NCBI GenBank assembly: GCA_026995955.1
Contig: JALWNJ010000150.1
Coordinates: 1 to 5,439, forward strand
Length of the DNA: 5,439 nt
From: Gammaproteobacteria bacterium
Lineage (GTDB): Bacteria > Pseudomonadota > Gammaproteobacteria > J044
Direction: 5' to 3'
Positions 1 through 4,804 of the stretch are shown here, in pieces (position 1 is the first letter of the stretch; every line of letters begins with the position of its first letter). The notes under the pieces are model-generated. The model saw only the letters and a list, made by a program, of their open reading frames with translations, was not told where the DNA came from and searched no databases. Made by a program: the position numbers and the translations under genes.

Positions 1-156
1 CCACATGAGGTGGTCGGCCTTGACGATCTCCAGCAACAGGCCGTCGCTGCGCCACCTGGCCAGCTCTGCGAATTGATGGCCAAAGGTGCGGTAGATGTCC
101 TGCAGGGAGCCGTTGATCTCGGCCAGATGATTCTGCTCGCGGGACAGCGAGGCGGT
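1..156. repeat. Left arm of a long inverted repeat (partner 293-448)
   Basis: Each base i here pairs with base 449-i. The arm is 156 bases long and begins exactly at the window edge, so it may extend further left. I find only two mismatches, at 127/322 and 130/319. The innermost eight bases (149-156, gaggcggt) are where the repeat ends, so the breakpoint lies within or beside them. Confidence 0.95.
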
Positions 157-300
157 AATCGAGGCCAGCCGGTCGGCCATTTCCTGGGCCACGGTCTGCT
201 GTTCCGCCGCCGAGGTGGAGATGCTGTGGATCTCGCCGCTCACCTGGTGCACCAGGGAGGTGTTCTCGGACAGCACCATGGCCACTTCCTCCACCGCCTC
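1..300 (-). CDS. Chemoreceptor (MCP) signalling-domain tail and start of CZB domain, fragment open at both ends
   Basis: Read from 300 down to 1, this strand gives an open frame with the heptad-rich look of the C-terminal arm of a methyl-accepting chemotaxis protein (EAVEEVAMVLSENTSLVHQV, then ISTSAAEQQTVAQEMADRL). It passes through a linker (LSREQNHLAEINGSLQ) into the first part of a CZB zinc-binding domain, ending at the window edge in KADHLMW, which includes the first likely zinc-ligand His. Such receptors signal through CheA/CheW to the flagellar motor. The frame can be extended right to an ATG at 354, but bases beyond 300 are the antisense of the repeat arm and do not look like receptor sequence. 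The real N-terminus, with sensor, membrane segments and signalling tip, is therefore absent. The family assignment is good. That this is an intact gene here is unlikely, because it runs head-on into the CZB fragment at 215-736. Confidence 0.55.
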
Positions 301-736
301 GCTGTCCCGCGAGCAGAACCACCTGGCCGAGATCAACGGCTCCCTGCAGGACATCTACCGCACCTTTGGCCATCAATTCGCAGAGCTGGCCAGGTGGCGC
401 AGCGACGGCCTGTTGCTGGAGATCGTCAAGGCCGACCACCTCATGTGGAAGGCCCGACTGGCCGATCTCATCGTCAACGACAACCAGATGGGCGAGGACG
501 AGATCAAGGATCACACCCAGTGTCGCCTGGGCAGCAGCCGCTACGGCAGCCTGCCGGCCTTCCGCGAGATCGAGCAGCCCCACCAGCGCGTGCACGCCAT
601 CGGACGCCAGATCGTGGAGCTGGTGGCCGCCGGCCACCGCGACGATGCCCTCGCCGCGCTGCGCGAGATGGAGCAGATCAGCGAGGAGCTGATCGGACTC
701 ATCGACCGGCTCAAGCAGGAGGCCCTGGGGCAGTGA
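215..736 (+). CDS. CZB (chemoreceptor zinc-binding) domain, C-terminal fragment
   Basis: From about residue 27 (base 293) onward this is the end of a CZB protein: a helical linker (residues 30-60), then the zinc-binding four-helix domain. Expected ligands are visible: His75 in KADHLMW, Cys103 in HTQCRLG, and His123 and His127 in PHQRVH. CZB domains sense zinc or oxidants and usually sit at the C-terminus of soluble chemoreceptors or diguanylate cyclases. The first 26 residues, from a GTG at 215, are the antisense of receptor-coding sequence, so this start is almost certainly not the native one; the native protein should continue upstream into an MCP signalling domain. The usual CRLGKW-type motif reads CRLGSSRYG here. 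The TGA stop at 734-736 overlaps the GTG start of flgA, which implies translational coupling with the flagellar block. The domain call is strong; the gene is a fragment at this locus. Confidence 0.7.
   Translation: MEMLWISPLTWCTREVFSDSTMATSSTASLSREQNHLAEINGSLQDIYRTFGHQFAELARWRSDGLLLEIVKADHLMWKARLADLIVNDNQMGEDEIKDHTQCRLGSSRYGSLPAFREIEQPHQRVHAIGRQIVELVAAGHRDDALAALREMEQISEELIGLIDRLKQEALGQ
293..448. repeat. Right arm of the long inverted repeat (partner 1-156)
   Basis: This is the reverse complement of 1-156 with two mismatches. It encodes the linker and first part of the CZB domain on the + strand. The receptor-like + strand sequence begins right at its inner end (accgcctc, 293-300); upstream, at 157-292, the + strand is antisense to receptor sequence. 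Confidence 0.95.
715..722 (+). promoter_or_regulatory. Ribosome binding site for flgA
   Basis: The sequence gcaggagg lies inside the end of the CZB gene, ten bases before the GTG at 733. It is the best purine-rich site nearby and is the main reason for choosing the GTG start of flgA. Confidence 0.7.
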
Positions 737-1443
737 GAGGGTGGGCCGCCAGCCTGCTTTCGTGTGCCCTGCTGCCGGGCATCGGGCTCGCGGCGTCGAT
801 GTCCCCCGAGCACATCCGCTCCGAAGTGGCCGATTACCTCCGCCACCTGCCGCCGGTGGTAAACACCGAAACGCGCCGTGTGGTGGAGGTGGGGCGCATC
901 GACCCGCGCATCCGCCTCAAGCCCTGCCCCGTGCCGCTCTCGCTGCGGCTCTCCGGACGCGCCCCCAAGCCCATTGGGCGGGTCACGGTGGAGGTCTCCT
1001 GCCCTGGACACGGCTGGCGCATCCGGGTTCCGGCGCGGGTCTCCGTGCATGCCCCGGTGGTCGTGGCCCGCAAGTCCCTCGCGGCCCATGCACGCCTGAC
1101 CAAGGCCGATCTGAAGCTCGAGGATCGCGACATTTCCCTGCTGCATGCCGGCATGTTTACCTCGGTTGACAGCCTGAAGGGCGCCGAGCTGCGTTATCCC
1201 GTGGCTGCCGGACGGGTCATCACGCCGGCCCAGGTCGTCCCCGACCGGCCGGTGCGCCGCAATCACGCGGTGACCATTGTCTCCGGCGGGCCCGGATTCC
1301 ACATCGAGGTGGCCGGCATCGCCCTCCAGGACGGCAGGCCGGGCGAACGCATCCGCGTGCGCAATCGGCGATCCGGGCGCGTCATCGAGGCCCGTGTCAT
1401 CGGTCGCGACCGGGTGCGGGCCGGAAGCGGAGCCGCGCAATGA
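733..1443 (+). CDS. flgA: Flagellar basal body P-ring formation protein FlgA
   Basis: FlgA is a periplasmic chaperone that helps FlgI assemble into the P ring around the flagellar rod. The 236-residue product has a short signal peptide (MRGWAASLLSCALLPGIGLAA). An N-terminal domain follows (about residues 22-110), then a SAF-type domain with typical FlgA sequence: VVARKSLAAHARLTKADLKL, a block ending in GRVITPAQV, and GERIRVRNRRSGRVIEARVI near the C-terminus. The length fits the family. The GTG start at 733 overlaps the stop of the upstream CZB gene (GTGA) and has a good ribosome site. An ATG at 741 is in another frame. A longer frame upstream of 733 is antisense and CZB-overlapping and does not resemble FlgA. 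flgM follows after 96 bases, the usual flgAMN order. Confidence 0.95.
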   Translation: MRGWAASLLSCALLPGIGLAASMSPEHIRSEVADYLRHLPPVVNTETRRVVEVGRIDPRIRLKPCPVPLSLRLSGRAPKPIGRVTVEVSCPGHGWRIRVPARVSVHAPVVVARKSLAAHARLTKADLKLEDRDISLLHAGMFTSVDSLKGAELRYPVAAGRVITPAQVVPDRPVRRNHAVTIVSGGPGFHIEVAGIALQDGRPGERIRVRNRRSGRVIEARVIGRDRVRAGSGAAQ

Positions 1444-1474
1444 GCACAAACCCCGGAACCGGACAAAATTCTGC

Positions 1475-1501
1475 TAAAGTTTTCTCCGGTACGGTCGATA
1501 A
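1475..1501 (+). promoter_or_regulatory. Sigma-28 (FliA) promoter of flgM
   Basis: The -35 element TAAAGTTT (1475-1482), an 11-base spacer and the -10 element GTCGATAA (1494-1501) match the enterobacterial FliA consensus TAAAGTTT-N11-GCCGATAA at 15 of 16 positions. Transcription would start near 1508 and give a leader of about 32 bases before flgM. This fits the known class III control of flgM, in which sigma-28 drives production of its own inhibitor. Confidence 0.9.
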
Positions 1502-1539
1502 CCCCTGCAGGAGCCGATTGGCCAACGAGTGACGAGACC

Positions 1540-1860
1540 ATGAAGATCAATCCGAACAAGGACATGCTGCAGGCCCGCATCAACGACAGCGGGCGCAGTG
1601 GCGAGACGGCGCCGGGCAAGACGGTGGCCCCGGCCGCGCCGAAGGCCGGGCAACCGGCTCAGGAGCCGCAACAGGCCCCGGCCGGTGACCGCGTGACCCT
1701 GTCCGAGACCGCCTTGCGCCTGAGCCGGCTGGAGCAGGCCGGGGGCGCCAATGCCGAGCGCAGCGAACGCATCGCCGCGCTCAAGTCGGCCATTGCCGAC
1801 GGCAGCTACCAGCCCGACTACCGTCGCATTGCCGACAAGATGCTCGACTTCGAAGGCTGA
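1540..1860 (+). CDS. flgM: Anti-sigma-28 factor FlgM
   Basis: FlgM binds and blocks the flagellar sigma factor FliA until the hook is complete, and is then exported through the flagellar secretion channel, releasing late-gene transcription. The 106-residue product starts MKINP, has a Pro/Ala/Gln-rich low-complexity middle (about residues 18-50) consistent with an intrinsically disordered protein, then the sequence DRVTLSETALRLSRLE. The C-terminal sigma-binding helices end in ERIAALKSAIADGSYQPDY and RRIADKMLDFE. The length is close to that of other FlgM proteins. The ATG at 1540 has only a weak ribosome site (gacgag). The gene follows a strong FliA promoter and ends two bases before flgN. Confidence 0.95.
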   Translation: MKINPNKDMLQARINDSGRSGETAPGKTVAPAAPKAGQPAQEPQQAPAGDRVTLSETALRLSRLEQAGGANAERSERIAALKSAIADGSYQPDYRRIADKMLDFEG

Positions 1861-1862
1861 GC

Positions 1863-2324
1863 ATGAGCCCGGCCGCGCAGCAGATCGCCCGCAAGCTGGA
1901 AGAAGGCATCGGCCTGGCCGAGCGCCTGCTGCAGGCGCTGGCCGACGAGCGCACGGCACTCGAGTCGGGCAACCCCGAACCCTTGCGGGAGGCCGCAGCC
2001 CGCAAGGAATCCCTGTTCCCCAGCCTGCAACGCCTGGAATCCGAGCTGCGCGCCTTGCTGCCGCAGCCAGGCAGCCACACCGAGGCACTGCAACGGCTCG
2101 ACACATCGGGCCGGCTTGCCGCCCGACACGCGCAGTTGCGGGCCCTGCTCGAACGCTGCGCGCACCAGAACCGCATCAACGGCGGCATCGTGGAGCTCAG
2201 CCAGCGTCACATTCGGCAATCCCTTGCCATCCTGCGCGGCAATCTGGGCCCCACCGAGGGTACCTACGACCCCCGTGGCCGCCTGCACACCGATTCCACC
2301 GGTCACCTGCTGAGCAAGGCCTGA
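1863..2324 (+). CDS. flgN: Flagellar export chaperone FlgN
   Basis: FlgN is a cytoplasmic chaperone that delivers the hook-filament junction proteins FlgK and FlgL to the flagellar export gate. The 153-residue product is almost all helical, with a long amphipathic N-terminal region (residues 1-70) and a second helical stretch with the family-typical NRINGGIVELSQRHIRQSL, followed by a C-terminal tail with YDPRGR. The ATG lies two bases after the flgM stop, and aagg in the last codons of flgM (1853-1856) can serve as ribosome site, so the two genes are probably co-transcribed and coupled. FlgN sequences are divergent, so position after flgM is an important part of the call. Confidence 0.92.
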   Translation: MSPAAQQIARKLEEGIGLAERLLQALADERTALESGNPEPLREAAARKESLFPSLQRLESELRALLPQPGSHTEALQRLDTSGRLAARHAQLRALLERCAHQNRINGGIVELSQRHIRQSLAILRGNLGPTEGTYDPRGRLHTDSTGHLLSKA

Positions 2325-2380
2325 GCACGCCCTCCTGGCGGCCCTTGCCCCCATGGACAATGGGCGCATCGCTGCGAAAG

Positions 2381-2389
2381 TGCTAAAGT
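2381..2389 (+). promoter_or_regulatory. Possible promoter element in the flgN-flgZ gap
   Basis: The 107-base gap contains TGCTAAAGT, the same nine bases found at the -35 region of the flgM FliA promoter (1472-1480). No good FliA -10 lies at 10-12 bases spacing (best four of eight positions). The motif could instead be an extended -10 (TGnTAAAGT) of a sigma-70 promoter, but I see no well-spaced -35. The only other feature is a five-base-pair hairpin (2349-2363). This may be a secondary promoter for the PilZ gene, or nothing. Confidence 0.35.
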
Positions 2390-2431
2390 CGCGCCTCGCT
2401 TGTCCACACAACCCGCTTCGACCCGAGCAGC

Positions 2432-3139
2432 ATGGCCAGTCAGCAGCAGAACAACCGCCGCATCGAGGGGCACACCGGCATCACCCACATGCTCGAGGGC
2501 CTGATGAAGCGGCGCGCCCTGATCACCGCGGTGGTGGGCGACGACGAAACCGGCACTTACGCCACCGCCGTACTGGCCGTGTTCCCGGACCGCCAGCGCC
2601 TGGTACTGGACGAGCTCACGCCCGAAGCCGGACACCAGCGCCTGCTGGAAGAAAAGACCATCCGCTGCTACGCCCTGCTCGACGGCATCCGCACCAGCTT
2701 CGGCAGCCAACTGGTGCACCATGGCAGCAAGGATGGCATCTCCTACTATGTCCTCGCCTACCCCGAATACATCCTGTACGAACAGAAGCGCGAGGATTAC
2801 CGCGTACGGGTGGCGCGCGAGCTGCGCTCGGCGGTACGCATCGAGGAACGGGTGGAGGGCCAGGTGCACGATCTGTCGCTGGGCGGCATGGGCATCCTGT
2901 TTCCGGCCCACAGCCACTTCCACAACGGCGAGATCCTGATGAACGCCACCATCATCCTGCCCAACAAGCGCACCATCCAGTGCGACCTGGAGGTGCGCTA
3001 CATCGCCGAGGTACCGGAACTGGGCAAGAAACGGGTCGGCTGTCGCTTTCTGCGCCTGGAAGCCCCCGCCCGGCGCGAGATTCAGCGCTGCGTGCTGTAT
3101 CTGGAACGCGAGGAACTCAAGCGCGCACCCAGGCGGTAA
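2432..3139 (+). CDS. flgZ: YcgR/FlgZ-type PilZ domain c-di-GMP effector (flagellar brake)
   Basis: The 235-residue product has an N-terminal YcgR-like beta domain (about residues 20-110, with FPDRQRLVLDEL), then a C-terminal PilZ domain. Both c-di-GMP binding motifs are intact: RxxxR at Arg120-Arg124 (KREDYR) and D/NxSxxG at Asp147-Gly152 (DLSLGG). Proteins of this build bind c-di-GMP and slow or bias the flagellar motor through the stator or rotor. Its place directly after flgAMN matches the flgZ position in Pseudomonas, which supports a motility role over alginate or cellulose PilZ proteins. The ATG at 2432 has only a weak ribosome site (gag, 2425-2427). The last 58 bases overlap msrQ tail to tail. 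The domain call is very strong; the symbol rests on position and architecture. Confidence 0.88.
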   Translation: MASQQQNNRRIEGHTGITHMLEGLMKRRALITAVVGDDETGTYATAVLAVFPDRQRLVLDELTPEAGHQRLLEEKTIRCYALLDGIRTSFGSQLVHHGSKDGISYYVLAYPEYILYEQKREDYRVRVARELRSAVRIEERVEGQVHDLSLGGMGILFPAHSHFHNGEILMNATIILPNKRTIQCDLEVRYIAEVPELGKKRVGCRFLRLEAPARREIQRCVLYLEREELKRAPRR

Positions 3140-3726
3140 TCCAGCCGCAACAGCAGCAACAGCGCGAGCAGGGCAAGGTAGATCAGCGGCTCGCGCACAT
3201 CGGCCTTCACCAACCACACGAAGTGCAGGACCGCCAGCACCGCGATCAGGTACACCAGGCTGTGCAACTGCTTCCAGCGCCGTCCGAGCCGACGCATCAT
3301 GCCTTGCGTGGAGGTCACCGCGAGCGGCACCAGCATCAGCCAGGCAAGCAGGCCTACGGTGATGTAGGGATGCTTGACGATCTCCTCCCCCATCATCGGC
3401 CAGTCGAAGAACTGATCCAGCACCACCCACGACAGCAGATGCAGGGTAGCGTAGAAGAAGGCGAACAGCCCCAGCATGCGGCGCAGTCGCAGCCAGCCGC
3501 CCCAGCCGCTGAGACGCCGCAGGGGCGTCAGCGCCAGCGTGATCAGCAGCAGACGCAGGCCCCACAGGCCGGTCTGATGGATGATCTCCTCAATGGGATT
3601 GGCGCCGAGATCACCCCACAGCGCCCGGTACAGCAGCCAGAGCAGCGGCAGCAGCGCCGTGACAAACACGACCGGCTTGACTCCACGCGGCAACCCGCCC
3701 GTCCGATGCGCCGGGCTTTCCGCCAT
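3082..3726 (-). CDS. msrQ: Haem-binding membrane subunit MsrQ of the periplasmic methionine sulfoxide reductase
   Basis: MsrQ is an inner-membrane b-type cytochrome that passes electrons from the quinone pool or a flavin reductase to MsrP. The 214-residue product has about six membrane segments (first near residues 18-36, last near 178-194). Conserved family features are visible: His96 in FYATLHLLSW, the HPYITVG block (119-125), LAVTSTQGMMRRLGRRWKQLH with His155, and His168 in VLHFVWL; these histidines are the expected haem ligands. The ATG at 3726 overlaps the msrP stop by one base (TGATG), indicating translational coupling. The basic C-terminal tail after the last helix is encoded in bases shared with the PilZ gene on the other strand. 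Length fits the family. Confidence 0.95.
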   Translation of the reverse strand: MAESPAHRTGGLPRGVKPVVFVTALLPLLWLLYRALWGDLGANPIEEIIHQTGLWGLRLLLITLALTPLRRLSGWGGWLRLRRMLGLFAFFYATLHLLSWVVLDQFFDWPMMGEEIVKHPYITVGLLAWLMLVPLAVTSTQGMMRRLGRRWKQLHSLVYLIAVLAVLHFVWLVKADVREPLIYLALLALLLLLRLDYRLGARLSSSRSRYSTQR

Positions 3727-4685
3727 CAGTACCAGCGATTGAGGTCCATGCCGCGATACAGCGATGCGACCTCTTCTTCGTAACCGTTGAACATCAGCGT
3801 CTCGCGGCGCAGGAATTCACCGATACGCCGCTCCTTCTTCTGTGACCAGCGCGGATGATCGACCTGCGGGTTCACATTGGCATAGAAACCGTATTCGTCC
3901 GGCGCGATCCGGTTCCAGGTGGTGGGTGGCTGCTTCTCCACCAGCGAGATGCGGACGATGGACTTGATGCTCTTGAAGCCGTACTTCCACGGCACCACCA
4001 GCCGCACCGGGGCACCGTTCTGGCGCGGCAGTTCCTTGCCATAGAGTCCCACGGCCAGGATCGCCAGCGGATGCCGTGCCTCGTCCATGCGCAGGCCCTC
4101 GCGGTAGGGCCAGTCCAGCACCCGGCGGCGCTGACCGGGCAGCATCTTCGGGTCGTAAATGCTCTCGAAGGCCACGAACTTCGCCGAAGAAAGCGGCTTC
4201 ACCCGATCCAGCAGCAAGGACAGCGGAAAGCCCACCCAGGGGATGACCATCGACCAGGCCTCCACGCAGCGCAACCGGTAGATGCGCTCCTCGAGCGGAA
4301 AACCGGTGAGCAGCTCGTCGATGTCGAAGCGCGTGGGGCGTTCGCACAGGCCATCCACCACTACCGTCCACGGGCGTGGCTCGAGATGGCAGGCGAACCG
4401 CGCCGGATCGCGCTTGTCGGTGCCCAGCTCGTAGAAGTTGTTGTAATGGGTGATGTCGCGGAAGGAGTTGATGGGTTCGTTCACCTTCCAGCGCGAGGGC
4501 TTCACGCCCTTGAGCCGCGGCAGCGCCTTCTGGCAATCGGCCGCCGTGCGTGCAAGGCCCGGTGTGGCCAGGGCAATGCCGGCAAGCCCCATGGCCTCGA
4601 CGAAACGGCGTCGCTGCCGCCAAACCTGCTCCGGGGTAATCTCGGACGAGTTCGGATCGGAACCGCGGGGAATGCGAATCAGCAT
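3726..4685 (-). CDS. msrP: Molybdopterin catalytic subunit MsrP of the periplasmic methionine sulfoxide reductase
   Basis: MsrP reduces methionine sulfoxide in oxidised periplasmic proteins using a molybdenum-molybdopterin centre fed by MsrQ. The 319-residue product has a twin-arginine signal (QRRRF at residues 24-28, then a hydrophobic stretch to about residue 45), so it should be exported folded by Tat. It has the family block [20 protein letters not shown], and the molybdenum-ligand Cys140 in [15 protein letters not shown]. Further conserved sequence includes [34 protein letters not shown], and [17 protein letters not shown] near the end. The start at 4685 has ggag about eight bases upstream. 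The gene is first of the msrPQ operon and is divergent from the CHASE2 gene. Confidence 0.97.
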   Translation of the reverse strand: MLIRIPRGSDPNSSEITPEQVWRQRRRFVEAMGLAGIALATPGLARTAADCQKALPRLKGVKPSRWKVNEPINSFRDITHYNNFYELGTDKRDPARFACHLEPRPWTVVVDGLCERPTRFDIDELLTGFPLEERIYRLRCVEAWSMVIPWVGFPLSLLLDRVKPLSSAKFVAFESIYDPKMLPGQRRRVLDWPYREGLRMDEARHPLAILAVGLYGKELPRQNGAPVRLVVPWKYGFKSIKSIVRISLVEKQPPTTWNRIAPDEYGFYANVNPQVDHPRWSQKKERRIGEFLRRETLMFNGYEEEVASLYRGMDLNRWY

Positions 4686-4707
4686 GACGAACTCCGGGGA
4701 TGCAACG

Positions 4708-4722
4708 GGTCAACAGTTGACC
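4708..4722. promoter_or_regulatory. Perfect 15-base palindrome upstream of msrP, candidate operator
   Basis: GGTCAAC and GTTGACC flank one central base in the 103-base divergent intergenic region, 22 bases upstream of the msrP start codon. It is AT-richer than the surroundings and has the size of a dimeric regulator site. In Escherichia coli msrPQ is controlled by HprSR, but I cannot claim this is the same site. No regulator gene is in the window. Confidence 0.5.
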
Positions 4723-4725
4723 ACG

Positions 4726-4804
4726 CGAAGTGTCATGAGTTCAACGACAGGGCTTTGCCACGAACGATACGAGTGCTAGGCTCAGGTCATGTCACTTCGT
4801 ATCG
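4726..4804. repeat. Imperfect inverted repeats across the msrP/CHASE2 divergent region
   Basis: Bases 4726-4738 and 4787-4799 are inverted copies matching at 12 of 13 positions. Inside and overlapping them, 4765-4772 (cgatacga) and 4797-4804 (tcgtatcg) are a perfect eight-base inverted pair. The right copies reach into the first codons of the CHASE2 gene. They could be regulator sites or an RNA hairpin; chance is possible for the shorter pair. Confidence 0.4.
4755..4782 (+). promoter_or_regulatory. Candidate sigma-70 promoter for the CHASE2 gene
   Basis: TTGCCA (4755-4760), 16 bases, then TAGGCT (4777-4782) preceded by TG one base upstream, an extended -10. The match is moderate. If used, transcription would begin at about 4789, right at the first ATG, so the mRNA would be leaderless or the start would be the ATG at 4807. 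Confidence 0.4.

Noticed and set aside
149..300. Site-specific invertible switch exchanging two CZB tails
   Set aside because: No recombinase gene or dedicated recombination site is visible, the centre holds only about 45 receptor codons, and neither orientation supplies an N-terminus. Kept only as the least likely reading of the fold-back.
10..732. Long + strand open frame continuing upstream from flgA to base 10
   Set aside because: It is antisense to receptor sequence and then overlaps the CZB frame; the product is Arg/Pro/Gly-rich with no family resemblance. FlgA homology begins at the GTG at 733 with a signal peptide.
541..1449. 302-codon open frame on the - strand over flgA
   Set aside because: It is a GC-rich shadow of flgA and the CZB gene; the product has no recognisable domain.
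2349..2363. Hairpin CCCAT-N5-ATGGG after flgN as a terminator
   Set aside because: The stem is only five pairs and no T-run follows.
2303..3783. Long open frames on both strands over flgZ and msrQ (420 and 476 codons)
   Set aside because: Both are composition-driven shadows; the real frames carry clear PilZ and MsrQ motifs.
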